From positions 64,247,257 to 64,311,256 of the forward strand of contig NC_134023.1 of NCBI RefSeq assembly GCF_040712315.1: a stretch of DNA of 64,000 nucleotides, read 5' to 3'. Of this stretch, positions 43,605 to 62,100 are shown piece after piece. The translations under genes were made by a program, and so were the position numbers. Position 1 is the stretch's first letter. The number at the start of each line of letters is the position of its first letter. This DNA comes from Castanea sativa. Its lineage: Eukaryota > Streptophyta > Magnoliopsida > Fagales > Fagaceae. A model generated the notes under the pieces. It was not told where the DNA came from, made no database searches, and worked only from the letters and a program-made list of their open reading frames with translations.

Positions 43605-43690
43605 GGACTTAACGTAGTGGTTAGCCTGTAGGTACAAAGTTCTTGAAAGAATGAGGAGCCTAGGTTCTATCCCTCACCGCCATCAGATTT
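43605..43690 (+). mobile_element. tRNA-derived SINE-like fragment
   Basis: GTAGTGGTTAGC (43614-43625) resembles a pol III box A and AGGTTCTATCC (43662-43672) a box B, at tRNA-like spacing. The following 63-bp piece (CTTGAAAGAATGAGGAGCC...) is repeated once in tandem. No poly-A or target copy was identified. Confidence 0.4.
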
Positions 43691-43737
43691 GTAAAGATTT
43701 CTTGAAAGAATGAGGAGCCTAGATTTTATCCCTCACC

Positions 43738-44635
43738 TCATCAGATTTGTAAATTTTTATATTTAAAATGGCTGACATTTTGAACCGCAAATAAGAGTTA
43801 AAAAACCGGATTTTTTCACTCGATTCAAGGTTAATCGGGTCAGACCAGCTGGTCTGATCCGGGTCTAACAACTTTGCTTAAGGGTTGAAGCCATAGAATC
43901 ATTCAACTAGTGTGTCACTCCAGTATTCAAACCTCAAAGAGGGTCCTTAAAGTCAGTTGGAACTTAGAAGTTTTTATTGTGAACACAAGTGGGTTGCTCG
44001 TGAAGGGTTTCATGCAATGGCAAAGCTAGGATTTCATTTCGGGGGAGGGGAGGGGAGGGGAGGGGGGGGGGGCGGGGAGATTTAAAGATAATTTTGATAA
44101 TCATGTAAAATTGTATATACACTACTTTAATTGCTTTCAAAACATTTGTGGAATTTAGCCTTTTTCTTCTCTATTCTATAAATGGTTTAAATTTGGGTTA
44201 CCTCATTAGATTTGTAAAATTTTATATTTAAAATGGCTAACATTTTGAACTGCAAATAAGAGTTAAAAAACCGAATTTTCACTTGGTTTAGGGTTAACCG
44301 GGCCGGACCGGCTAGTCCGATTTGGGTCTAACAACCTTGCTTAAGGGTTGAAGCCATAGAATCATTCAACTAGTGTGTCACTTTAGTATACAAACCTTCA
44401 AAGAGGTTCCCTAAAGTTAGTCAGAATTTAGAAGTTCTTATTGTGAACAAAAGTAGGTTGCTCGTGAAGGGTTTCATGCAGTGGCGAAGCTAGGATTTCA
44501 TTTCAGGGGGGCAAGATCTCAAGACAATTTTGATAATCATGTAAAGTTGTATATACACTACTTTAATTGCTTTCAAAACATTTATAGAATTTAGCATTTT
44601 TCTTCTCTATTCTATAAATAGTTTAAATTTGGGTT
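43738..44635 (+). repeat. Tandem duplication, about 465-bp offset, two copies
   Basis: Copy 1 (43738-44201) and copy 2 (44203-44635) share TTATATTTAAAATGGCT, CATAGAATCATTCAACTAGT, GTGTGTCACT and the first 160-190 bases of a hAT element. Copy 1 contains an expanded G-rich run (44041-44076). Confidence 0.88.
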
Positions 44636-45082
44636 TATAGTAGATAGTCAAAGATTAAACCATTTGTCATCTCAGTGTATCATTGGCATATCTTTTTATC
44701 TACTAATATTAGTATGTCACTTAGCTTTGTGATGAATTTGTTGAGAAAATATTGAGATTATGGCTTTATTGTTGTGTATGAAATATAAGAGCCACAAACA
44801 ATTGAAATTTCATGAACAAAAAATAGGGGATAAACTTTCCAAATGTCGTGAGTAAACATGTTGAAATTCAAGTACAAGATAAAAGTTAAAAAAAATAAAA
44901 ATAAAAGTGACATTAGTTTTTGTTTAAAAAGTGTTGAATCTCTCAATTGTTTTCTTTGGTGTTAGAGTGTATTAAGTAGGGGTTGCCTTTTGTTTTATCA
45001 TGGGACAAAGCATTTAAGAGGTCTATACATAATACTACCCCCCCCCCCCCCCCCCCCCCAAAACCCCCTGGCTTCGTCCCTG
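44479..45082. mobile_element. hAT-type MITE with 8-bp TSD GTTTCATG
   Basis: The left end is CAGTGGCGAAGCTAGGA and the right end, reversed, CAGGGACGAAGCCAGGG. GTTTCATG is at 44471-44478 and 45083-45090. It is 604 bp and non-coding, and ends in a run of 22 C (45038-45059). A truncated copy of its left end (44015-44200) lies in the first unit of the tandem duplication. Confidence 0.88.
45038..45059. repeat. Poly-C run, 22 bases
   Basis: An uninterrupted C run at the right end of the hAT MITE. The complementary G-rich run sits just inside the left end of the truncated copy at 44041. Confidence 0.9.
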
Positions 45083-45099
45083 GTTTCATGTATGAAAAT

Positions 45100-46010
45100 T
45101 GAAAGGTTGCTGTTAACTAGTGCTGTACAGCACCCGTTAGTGTGATAAAATTTAAAATAAACTATTCACTTTTTTTAGGGATATGGAAAAAGCTGAAAAT
45201 GTATTAAATGTGTATCAGTGAAAGTCAAATCATTTTGCAACCTGACCAAAATGCCCTTGAATCCAAAATTGAAAAAACGTGTTCTTTATCTCTAAATTAC
45301 CCTCAGCCTTCCATGAACTCCCAAATTTATTCCCACTCTATAACCACAAAATATACAGAAATGGTATAGCAAGATCTGGGTATGGACAAGGACCTCCATC
45401 TGACCATCTCAAAAAAAATGGTCCTTCTAAAGAAAAAAAAAAAAAACACAGAAATGGCATAGCAACATCTAGGTATGGCAGGTAAGAGGAAGGATGAGAA
45501 ATTTGAGAGAGTGGGTTCTTTGAAGATGTGTTTGCGTGGAGGAAAATAGAGTGGATATTGTTGAAGAAGAAAGAAGATAAAAGCGTGGAGGAAAATAGAG
45601 TGGATATTGTAGAAGAAGAAGGAAGATAAAAGTGTGGAGGAAAATATAGTGTGGAAGAAGAAGGAAGATAGGAAAGCAAATAAAGAAGATGAAGAAAGTA
45701 GATATTTGTGAAGAAATTGGTGGTTGAGAAAAAAAAGAGGAAAAAAAAAGAAAAGAAAACAAAGGGTTACGTGGGTGGGTCAGTGGGGTTAACCGAAAAA
45801 AAGAAAAAGGTGTGTCAATGGGTGTTGGGTAAAGGTAAAAAAAAAAAAAAAACCTTTTATTTAAGGACCAAAAGAAATCTCATTATGAATCTGTACTACA
45901 ATAGAGATATAGAAAATGATTAAGAAAATGAATTCATACAAAGTTGTCATAAATTAATTAAGGAAATGAATACCTGATTTTTTTGGATTCAAAAATACAA
46001 ATTCAAGAGC
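45100..46010. repeat. Non-coding stretch with 49-bp tandem repeats
   Basis: GGAGGAAAATAGAGTGGATA-type units start at 45538, 45587 and 45636. A further 30-bp segment (CAGAAATGGTATAGCA) is duplicated 93 bp apart near 45356 and 45449. Long ORFs on both strands are purine-repeat artefacts. Confidence 0.6.
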
Positions 46011-46016
46011 TTCTAC

Positions 46017-47326
46017 CTAACATTTCAAACAAAATATTGGATTCAATCCCATTTCACTTGAAGTACATGTTTTCTTCTTTTTTTTTGCACCATCTGAGGA
46101 AGTACAAGTTTCTTTCTCCGGACACGTAGAGATGTTATGACCAACATGCTTACAAAGCCCACAAGTCTTCTTTTGCTTTCCTAATTCTCTTCCGCCTTTC
46201 ATTCGTTTTTGCTTTGGACGGATTTTTGTCTTTGATAGCGGAGGACAATTAATGAAACAAGCTCCATCAATCACACCATTTACATTGGCATCAACCACAT
46301 TTTCCTTGCCTACTAAATTTTCATCATCCAATACTAGAAATTCTTTTTCACTTAATGAGGCTTCACAACACCAATGAGATGGTAAATACAATGGTGGAAT
46401 ATGGTAACAATCTTTGTGAAGGAATACACTAAAAATGTGACGACAAAGTATACCCCAAAATTCAAAATGCTTGCAACTACAATTAGTCACCTCACCATCC
46501 CACAAGACCTTATGCTTTTGACTAGTTTCATCTTTATAATATTGTAGCACAAATTCAATTCGGTTTTCTTGATGAATTTAATATTGTGTTGCTCTCTCAA
46601 ACTCCTTTTGAAATTTTTTGAAAGCATAAAGTGTCAAAACATTGTGTGCTTGGTCTTCTAATGGTGACAATGTTCTTAAAGAAGAACCTCTAAATGTCTC
46701 TAACATTGTATCATGTGATTGTGTTTGCTCAATATCTTCAATGGCAAGATCAGCCTAAGATTGTAAATAATAAAATAAATTAAAAACTTTTATATGACAT
46801 ATAAAGACTACAAATATTAACAAAAAAAAAAAAAAAAACAAATTATACAACAAAAGAAATCAAGGGTAAGTATTGACTTACTTGTTTAATGAGTTGCATC
46901 AAGTTTATGTGAGAACTAACAAACCGTTTAATAAAAACATTTATACTTTCCAATCTTCCGGTTGTTGTGATTCCACCAAAAAAATGTTCTCGAAGGTAAC
47001 ATGGTACCCAAAAGTGCTTGATTTAATTGGTATAAACCAATTACATGCTTGTTAGTAAACATGTCATACTTTTCTATAACTTGAGTCCATTGACCTTCAA
47101 ATTCTTCACATGAGTCTAACTTGTATAACTTGTAGAACTCTATGCACCAATTTGAATATTGATTACAAAGAATAGATGTAAACCAACCACTAAACTTAGC
47201 GGTAATATGCCATATACAAAAGACATGTTTTGTGAGTAGTAATTCTTTTGATATTACCTCCGTAATCCATGGATCTTGATCTGTCAAAATTGCCTTGGGT
47301 TGTTTCTTCATTAAACATGCACAATT
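46017..47326 (-). pseudogene. FAR1/FRS-like (MULE-derived) gene fragment, broken
   Basis: Exon 47326-46882 follows a TTAGCAG acceptor and encodes the MULE transposase core: KAILTDQDPWITEVISKELL and KHVFCIWHITAKFSGWF. After a 1-nt shift near 47025 it continues HFWVPCYLREHFFGGITTTG, then RLESINVF, ending at a GTAAGT donor. Exon 46754-46017 encodes a SWIM zinc finger (CSCKHFEFWGILCRHIF) and a Cys/His knuckle (CGLCKHVGHNISTC). FAR1-related proteins are DNA-binding regulators derived from Mutator-like transposases. A TAA at about 46580 interrupts exon 2. The N-terminal FAR1 DNA-binding domain and the start of the transposase domain are absent upstream. Confidence 0.85.
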
Positions 47327-48172
47327 CTGCTAATAAAAAAATTATTAGAATATGTAAACATTTCACCCAAGAAACAAAACGCTAATTAAATAAAATGAAA
47401 AATATATATTAAATTTGACTACACTGAATATTACTCCAACCATAAACGTACCACCTCAACAATTATAAAACAAAAAATATATATTAAATTTGTATTTCTA
47501 ACATTACTTTAAATTGTGTTTGTGGATTTTCTTCTTCTTTTTTTTTTTTTAAATTTATTTTTTAAATATGTGCATAACATAGACTCAGCTCAGCATACTA
47601 CCTACTAATCATATGTTCCTGAATTATAAGAAGGAAATTTTTTAAGGCAAATTGCATGACTTCCAAAGTGAAATGTTAAAGAGCATTTAAAATGACTCAA
47701 GTATCATTGAAATAATCTGTAAGATAATCACCTAAGTTGTTCCAACTTCCAATGCGATATGTGAGCAAGGTGGAACAAGTAAAATTAGTAAAGTGAGAAA
47801 ATTCTTCAACTTATCACCCTACAAGTTAGTCAAAATAAAAAACATAGGCTTATGGCTTGTCTATTCTGCGAAGAGTGTAGACTGTAGTAGATCCTTTCAT
47901 CCTCTCACCCCCTGAATGTTGTCAAAGTCAACTACGTGTTTCACACCCATAGCATCCTTATTTATTAACATACAAAAAAACAAGTTCGAAATGGTGCTGT
48001 AAGCCTGTAATTGCGGGAATAATTTTGTATGGGTAGAGCGTATACATATGGGTCCCACATTTATGGGCCCCATTTGTCAATGAGACAAATGTCTCATGTG
48101 ATCAGCGTATGAGATACTCTTTCGTAATTGTGGTCCTCTTTACTTGAGCCTAAGCACACTTATTAGCTTTTT

Positions 48173-48224
48173 AAAGCAATGTATTTTTCCTATCAAAAAA
48201 AAAAAAAAAAAAGCAATGTATTTT
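48173..48224 (+). mobile_element. Very short poly-A insertion with 15-bp target duplication
   Basis: AAAGCAATGTATTTT is at 48173-48187 and 48210-48224. Only TCCTATC and a run of A lie between. The nick context TTTT/AAAG fits an L1 endonuclease site. Confidence 0.75.
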
Positions 48225-48932
48225 AATTATTTTTACAAAAAGTGTATTGATTTTTGCGTATTCTTTATTGTATCCATACACATCACTGATTTTACATTTT
48301 AAATACATACATTAATGAAAAAGGAAAAGAAATCACACGTGATGAGTGCCTTACAAAAAAAAAATTGCATCTTTGACATAATTTGATCTAAAAATGATTT
48401 TTTTTTATTAAAAAAATGCATCTTAAAAGAAAAAGAAAAAAGACTGTATAGTTTTTCAACAAGACAGTCATTGACACATTGTATTTTTAGTCTCAATGTG
48501 AAGTACAAGATTCTCCTTTTCCCACCAATGCACAGGAAAAAGATAACTAGGATGGTTTTTAATTGCTTTTTCCCTCACCGACAGTTGTATTCTATTTTTC
48601 TTCCTTCAACACATAGACAAAGAAAGTTGCTTTTGGGCCAAATTGGCCAATCAAAGAGTAAGGGCATGAGACCACACATAGGCCATTATTCGCATCAAAG
48701 TTGTTTTCTACTCTCTATGGGCCCATGGTTATTTCGCCCAACTTGCGTATGGCAGGTAATCATTCTTCTTTGTTCTAAAGATAAGAATGTGCAGACTGTT
48801 CGTGAATCATGAATGATGGGCCGGGTTAAATTCTCCACTGCTAATTATCTGTGATATAAAGGAAACTAAAAAGGGTAATATTAAAAAAAAAAGAAAAGAA
48901 AAAAAATCTATACGAAATAGAAAATTCACATG

Positions 48933-49066
48933 TACAACTTGTGTCTAGCGCGTTTTTATACCGGATATACTGTAATAGCGCGTTTTTGTACCAAACACAC
49001 CATGATTGGGACGCATGTCATCATCATAGTGTGTTTAGTGTAAAAAAGTACTAAATACAAGTTGTA
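48933..49066. mobile_element. Small MITE, 134 bp
   Basis: The left end is TACAACTTGTGTCTAGCGCG and the right end, reversed, TACAACTTGTATTTAGTAC. The terminal TA on each side may be the target duplication, as in Tc1/mariner-type MITEs. An internal GCGCGTTTTTRTACC motif is repeated. Confidence 0.55.
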
Positions 49067-49170
49067 TTCAAAATTCACAAAAATATATTCAATTTAGAAT
49101 TACTTATAATAATCTGAAAGGAAAATAACGGGGAAACAAATAAAAATAAGATAAAACATATACAGACAAT

Positions 49171-49193
49171 GCTCTCTCTCTCTCTCTCTCTCT
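49171..49193. repeat. (CT)n microsatellite
   Basis: A CT run of about 23 bp. Confidence 0.9.
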
Positions 49194-50811
49194 GTGGGGT
49201 TCATGGTGATAAATGATAATATCACAAAATCTCTGGCAACACACACAAAATAAAAGTAAAAGATGAAGAGGGATCCAGCTATTAGATACTAAATAGGGCT
49301 CTCTCAATACCCTTTTTAGACAATTATTTTTAGTGGAGCAATTTTGGTTACATTATTTTTTAAACATTTTTTTTAGTGATTATTGTGATGAAATAATATT
49401 ACTTTCATATGAGCTCATCCTTAACAATTTTATTTATTTATTTATTTGTTTATCAAACTCTAATCATAATAGACCATATCTAGATGTGAAAAATTTTGTA
49501 CTTTTAAATTATGGCTTTGAGTGCTCTTCTCATGAGTGGCACTTCATGTTTAAAAAAAAGATACAAGAGAAGTATTTAAGTAAAATCATTTGTAACTTAG
49601 ACTTTATTAAAGGATAAGGAGGAAATTTTTAAATCAAGGGCCCCTCCCTTCAACTATTTTTGGGAGCCAGCGGATGGTCTTTGTTTTCTTTCTTTCTTGT
49701 ACCTTTTTGAAAATAACAAAGTGGGATGTGGGGATGAGTATAAATTTGATCGGATTGAGATTTGATATAATAGTTAGGGTTATTACATCACGTAATACCG
49801 TTTTTAATGATTGTAATTAAATATATTTTTAATCTTAGTCGTTGGATAAATTTTTTTCAACTTTACGACTTATTTATTTATTTATTTTTTAACTCACATA
49901 AAAGGTGGTATTGCACGATGCAATAACCCAAACCTAAATCTTTATGCATCTATATTATCCCATAAAAATAAAAAATAAAAAGTAGAAAGTAGGATGTGGG
50001 GAAAAGTAGGTCAATGAGAATAAAGTGTTCCAGCGTGTTTACACGAGGGTGATTGATTTTTGTGGAAAATTATGAGATAGTTAGTGGAAGCTTCATTTTT
50101 TTGTTAAAACAACAAAGTGAATGATTATTGGAGGTTTAGTTTTAAAATAATGACAAAGTTGATGGTTTGCAAGAAGTACCACACACGTTCTTGTAAATTG
50201 GCTAGGAAAGTTCCTAGTGGAATTGACTCATTGACTTAAACGTTAATGCTTGCCCCAAGTATTGTACATGGTTTTATGAGTATACTGATCAATGAATAAG
50301 CAAAATCAAAACATTAAATAAACACTATTTTCTTTTAGGATGTGCTTAAATAATTTTTCAGCAAATTTACCAAATATGTTAAATAAAAAAATGAAATTAC
50401 CTTATATGTCGGTTGTCATTTTAACTTCAGTAAATAAGTAAAACCCTTGAGCAAAATAAATACAAATCACTTGTGAGATGGGTAACTCGAGCTCTAGTAA
50501 AGTCTATAAAGTTTTTAAAATATTAATTGTTTGAGTAATTTAGATTTTGCCATATTATCAATCAATTAAATAAACGTTAAATTAGTGTTATGCAATGTTT
50601 ATTTAGATGTTGACGTGGGTATTGAAAAATTTTAACAGCTTATTTAGCAACCAACGGTTGAGATTATAAGGTGGAATTACTCTACAAACTTTAAGAGAAT
50701 CATAATTTTTATATACATAATCTTTATCATATTTAAAAAAAAAAAATCCTACAATCCTAACCCTTCATGTACATTGAGATGTATCAACTTGCAATATTCT
50801 TTCTCCTTCCG

Positions 50812-50819
50812 TATAAATA
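50812..50819 (+). promoter_or_regulatory. TATA box of the SCPL gene
   Basis: TATAAATA lies 95 bp before the start codon, placing the transcription start at about 50845 and the 5' leader at about 60 nt. The leader is pyrimidine-rich (CTTTTTCTTTCTCC). It is the only good TATA motif close to the gene. Confidence 0.7.
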
Positions 50820-50906
50820 GCCAGTTTGGATCATAACGCACCATCTTTTTCCTTTTCTTTCTTTCTCCATTTGCTTGATTTCTGTGAAGAAAGAAAAAGA
50901 AAAGCA

Positions 50907-56836
<5,930 letters not shown>

Positions 56837-57330
56837 CTAAGTTTGTTCTTATATATGTCTTTCTAGTGCTAATATTTCCTTTTGAGTTTTGATTATGTTC
56901 AATCAGCTTGAATTATAAAAAGTTAATAGCAAGTTGCTGTTTAGAGCAAAGCCTAAGTTTTTTTCTTCTTCTTCTTTTTTTCCCCTACACAATTTAATAT
57001 GCATTTTGCATTTTTTTTTCCAACATCTCCAACCATGTATATCTACCATTATTATTTCAACAAATTCAACAATGTTTAGTTCAAATAACACATACTTTTT
57101 TTTACAAAAACAGAGTTGAGAAGGTGAGGTTGGATTGGATTCAAAAGGCGATAGATGCAAGTAGGATTTATTGAAAAAATAAGCTTTGTGTTATTGACCC
57201 CTTAATTATCATTTGATTTTCTAGATTAATTTGATACATGCACAATTGTAATGTAATGCAAAATTGTAAATTTGACTACGCAATCTTACAACATTTTGTT
57301 GGAAATAAGTCTAGAAGATCAAATGTTCGT
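56837..57330. other. 3' flank of the SCPL gene
   Basis: The likely 3' UTR extends to about 56920, with T-rich and AATTATAAAA sequence as possible polyadenylation signals. Beyond it I see no gene. Confidence 0.5.
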
Positions 57331-57334
57331 CAAT

Positions 57335-57420
57335 GGTCTTGTAGCTGAATTAGCACTTCTCCATACACAAGGTGTTTTGGGTGGTAGGGAGAAGGATTCG
57401 AGTTGCTCATGTGCTTCAAT
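57335..57420 (+). mobile_element. tRNA-derived SINE-like fragment
   Basis: TGTAGCTGAATTAGCAC (from 57340) resembles a pol III box A and GGATTCGAGTTG (57394-57405) a box B. The fragment lies just upstream of the LINE. Its 3' end is not defined. Confidence 0.4.
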
Positions 57421-57666
57421 CAAACCATTGCATTAAAAGTTTTGGCCAAAATAAGCCTTAATAGTTAATGTGCATCTGAAAATATTTTTTTCTCGCCCTA
57501 GTTTCTCCCTGGAGAGACTAGAACGTAGAACGCCGTTATCTTCCCTGGAATGATAAATCTCACCCTCTGCTAATCCTCTCTAGCTATAGGGTTTTCTTTT
57601 GACCTCCGTTCCTCTTATGCATGGTCTAATCCTTGTCTTATTCCCTATCAACATCGCTTTGCCTTC

Positions 57667-59110
57667 ATGGAAGATATACTTTACGACTGGAAGAAACTTT
57701 CACTGACAGATGAGGAAGACGTGAAGCTTAGTCTGTCGAAGTCCAAAAACTTACGAAGCAAGGAGTATGTTTTGGCTGCCAAGTTCCTTACCAAGAGATC
57801 CCTTAATGTGGAAGCAATAGGCCGCACGTTTAAACCTTTGTGGAGAGCCAAAAAGGACTTCGAGGTGCGCGAAGCAGGCGACCATATACTCTTGTTCATA
57901 TTCGAATTCCAATCTAACGCAGAACGGGTCCTTGCTAATGAGCCATGGACGTTTGATTAACATGCTATCCTGTTACAGAGATTTGATGGTCTACACCGTC
58001 CAGGTATTTGAGGTTCACCAAACTGAAATTTTGGGTGCAAAAACATGGATTGCCGATGCGTCTGCTTGACTCCGAGACGACAATTGAGTTGGGAGAAACA
58101 CTAGGACAGGTATCTCCGTGTGAGAATCTCAGCGAATTGGTGGGAGGGGAGTTTTTAGGTGTCCAGGTGGAAATTGATATCTCAAAACCTCTTTGTCGGG
58201 GTCGATGGATAACATTGGACGATGAAGAGGAGAACTGGGTTTCTTTTAAATATGAGAAACTTCCCAATTTTTGTTATTGGTGTGGTATGATTTCTCATGA
58301 TGGAAAAGATTGCAAGACCTGGTTAGCAAGGAAGGATTCATAAACCACAGAACCTCATGAATATGGACCATGGTTAAGAGCAGAGCCATATAACCCGAGA
58401 AGAACTCCGTTCATCGTGGTTGTTGGAATGGGCGATGGTTTGGGAGGCGCTACAAAAAACTCCAAACCTGCAACAGCCGAGAAGCCACCTGTGACAGCGG
58501 TTAGGAAAACTAGGGAAATCACGAATAATCTGAATCCGGTGAGGTGGCAGGAGCGGACCTGGAGCGTGAGTCAGTTATGGAAATTCAAGAATTGAGGGAG
58601 CACATCACGCAATCAGTCCGAGATACTAGAAACCAGACATTAAAGGTAATTGATTCCAACCCGGAATTAAATTCTTTCCATACTAATAACGCTGATTTTG
58701 AAACACAGATTCAAAAATTAGATTTGGCTATTGGAAACTATGACAAGAGGGGAGAGCATGTGGATCCTAGGACAGCTGACACCTCACAAGTTTTAGCTAA
58801 AAATGGGAAGCAATTAACTCTCTCATCGCCAGCTCAACATGCAGCAAGTCTAGAGCAAGCAACCCACGTGGTAGAAAATTCAACACCTCCCATTCCAACA
58901 AACGGAACTCTACGCACGTGCAAAAGGCTGGCAAGAGAAACTAATATGGAAACTGACACACCACAGGGTCCCACGGTTACAAAAAGAAGCAGAGAAGAAG
59001 TATTGGAGTATTTTCCTAAGTTACCTACAAAAAAACTACAAGTTTCAAAGGAAGACAGTTAACAAAATTTAATGGTGGAGGCTGCTCAGCAGCCCCGCCA
59101 AGCACAATGA
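57667..59110 (+). pseudogene. LINE ORF1 (DUF4283 domain, CCHC zinc knuckle), broken
   Basis: The N-terminal DUF4283-type segment is at 57667-57957 (KKLSLTDEEDVKLSLSK ... FIFEFQSNAERVLANEPW). A zinc knuckle at 58272-58313 has the CX2CX4HX4C pattern (CYWCGMISHDGKDC). A variable C-terminal region (58544-59062) follows, with KRSREEVLEYFPKLP. ORF1 protein binds element RNA and is needed for retrotransposition. TAA at 57958, a shift at about 58000, TAA at 58341, a shift before 58544 and TAA at 59060 break it. After the last stop the same frame runs on as MVEAAQQPRQAQ to a TGA at 59108-59110 that overlaps the ORF2 start. Confidence 0.85.
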
Positions 59111-62100
59111 ATCTCATAGTATGGAACTGTCGTGGGCTTGGGAACCTGCGTATAGGAAAGGAGCTTGAAGCATTGATTCGGGCTAAAAATCCATCCGTCG
59201 TGTTCTTAGCCGAGACATGGGCAGATGAAGCTAGGCTAAAAGAAGTCCAAAGAAATATTAAGTTTGATAATCTGTTTTTTGTAGAAAGAAATCCTAGAGG
59301 GGGTAGGGGTTTAGCACTCTATTGGAAAAATTCTAGTGATGTACATGTAGACTCTTTTTCCAAATATCATATTGATTTAATAATTAATAAAGATGGTGAT
59401 GATGAATGGAGATTCACAGGTTTTTATGGGGAACCAGTAACACATATGAGAAGTGAAGCATGGAATAAACTTCGGTTACTCAATACTAGACATAATCTTT
59501 CCTGGCTTTGTGCTGGGGACTTTAATGAAATCACAAGAAGCTCGGAAAAATTGGGAGGCAGCAATAGAAGCCAAGCTCAGATGTAACTTTTTAGAGATGT
59601 CATTGATGAATGCGGATTTCTTGACCTAGGCTATGTGGGAGAACAATTTACATGGAGGAAACATTTTGCTGATGGCCATTCACTGTGGGAGAGATTGGAT
59701 CATGGACTGGCCAACCATGATTGGTTCATGAAATTTCCAGGGTCAAAGATTCACCACTAGAATTCGGATTCTTCAGATCACTCTCTGCTATGGATCTCCA
59801 TAAATGGGTTGGATATTCCACCTTATGCCAAACCATTCAGGTTTGAAGAAATATGGCTCTCTGATTGTGGGTGTTCAGATATTGTAGAGGCGGTATGGCT
59901 GTCAAGGACAGAAGAGGATGATCAAGATCAAGTCATTCGTAAAATAGACAAATGTGGTAAAGAGCTTAGGAAATGGGACTGGGATTGTTTTGGAAATGTT
60001 AGAAAGGTATTGAGTCGAAAGAGAAAGGATTTAAAAGAGGCTGAAAGGGTAGCCATGAGATCGGGAAACAATCAGCAAGTCTGTGTTTTGAAAAAGTAGA
60101 TAGCTGAATTGGTTGATAAAGAAAATAAACTTTGGTTCCAGAGATCTAAAATCATGTGGGCAAAATTTGGTGATAGAAATTCAAATTTCTTTCACAGCCA
60201 TGCTTCTCAAAGGAAGAGGAAAAATATGATCCGAAGATTGAAAGACCATAATGGCCGTGTGATTGATAACAATGAGGATATAGCTGAATGTCTTGTGCAA
60301 TACTACCAGGAACTTCTCCAAACAGCCAACTAGCAACTTTGTACCTTAGTGACAGATTCCACTCAGAGAGTCATTACTGTGGAGATGAATTCCATGCTCT
60401 CATTCGAGTTCACTCATATGGAGGTCAAGCAAGCCATCAACCAAATGGCCTCGCCTAAGGCCCCTAGGCTTGATGGTATGCCACCTCTCTTCTATCAATA
60501 CTATTGGAATTTAATTGGTGATGATATTTTTGATACTGTGATGCATTATCTTAATTCTGCTACTTTACCTAAACACTTCAATTACACTTTTATTACTCTC
60601 ATTCCAAAAAGAAAAATCCTGAATTTGCCTTTGAATTTAGACCTTTCAGTTTGTGTAACGTTTTGTATAAAAATTTCTCCAAAGTCCTAACAAATAGACT
60701 TAAGAAAATTTTGCCTGATATTATTACTGAGAATCAAAGTGCTTTCACTAAAAGTCGACTTATCTTTGACAATATATTGGTAGCTTTTGAGTCTTTACAC
60801 AGTATGCAGAGACATAAAGGAAAGGAAGATTGTATGGCCATCAAGCTTGACATGAGCAAAGCATATGATAGAGTGGAGTGGTCTTATTTGTCCTCAATCA
60901 TGGAAAAAATGGGGTTCACAGAGCACTGGATCAATCTCATGATGCTATGTGTCAAAACTGTGACATATTCCATACTGGTAAATGGGGAACCCAAAGGCAG
61001 GATCACACCAACAAGAGGCATTTGCCAAGGAGACCCACTCTCTCATTTCCTATTCTTACTTTGCACTGAAGGCCTTAATGGACTACTTAATCAAGCCTCT
61101 CATCAAGGACACATTAAGGGCTACTCTCTTTGTCGAAATAGTCCATGACTAACCCATCTTTTGTTTGCAGATGATAGCCTGTTGTTTTGCAGGGCCACCA
61201 TAGAGGAGTGCCAAAGGGTTCTGAATATTTTGAAAGTGTATGGGAAATGCTCAAGTCAATAGATTAACTGAAGCAAGACAACAATTTTCTTTAGTAAATC
61301 TACCAGTGATGATATCAGAAATCAAATAAAGTTGGCACTTAGGGTACTAGAAATTATTCAGTATGAAAAATACTTGGGATTACCATCCTTGGTGGGGAGA
61401 AACAAGAAAGCAAGCTTCAATTATATTAAGGAACGAATGTGGAAAAAATTGCAGGGCTGGAAGGAGAAACTCCTATCACAAGCTGGAAGGGAGATCTTAA
61501 TAAAAGCAGTCGTCCAAGCTATTCCAATCTATACTATGAGTTGTTTCAAACTTCCTTTGGGGCTTTGCTCAGAAATCGAGAGCTTGATAAGAAGATTTTG
61601 GTGGGGTTAGAAAGGTGACCGGAGAAAAATTCATTAGGTGAAGTGGGATACACTCTGCCTCCCAAAGAAGGAAGGTGGTATGGGCTTCAAAGATCTAGCC
61701 AACTTTAATGATGCTCTCTTGGCCAAGAAAGCTTGGAGATTACTTCATAATAAGGATTCCCTCTTTTATAGAGTCTTTAAAATGAAGTTTTTTCCAAATT
61801 GTAGTATTTGGGAGGCTCAAGAATCTAGTTTTGGCTCGCATGCTTGGCATAGCATTTTAAAGGGAAGAGATGTGCTACTTAAGGGAGCAAGATGGAGGGT
61901 TGGGTGTGGAGAAGCAATTAGCATTTGAAATGATGCGTGGCTGCCATCACAGGATCATCCACAAGTCCTTTTTGACATGGTACCAGGTTTTAAAGATGCA
62001 AGAGTTTCTGAGCTCATCAACCCGATCATAAGAACATGGGACTTAGATTTAGTGCATGGATTGTTGTCATTTGATGAAGCTGCTTTGGTTTTCAGCATCC

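Larger units (their letters stand above)
47327..50805. other. Non-coding stretch upstream of the SCPL gene
   Basis: I see no gene. It holds one very short poly-A insertion, one small MITE and a (CT)n run at 49171-49193. Short ORFs here have no recognisable similarity. Confidence 0.6.

Noticed and set aside
45469..45923. ORFs on both strands rich in Phe/Ser or Lys/Glu
   Set aside because: They arise from the purine-rich 49-bp repeat and A-runs; no conserved motif.
57335..57420. A tRNA gene
   Set aside because: Box A and box B-like motifs are present, but the stem pairings and CCA-end context of a tRNA are not; a SINE-like origin fits better.
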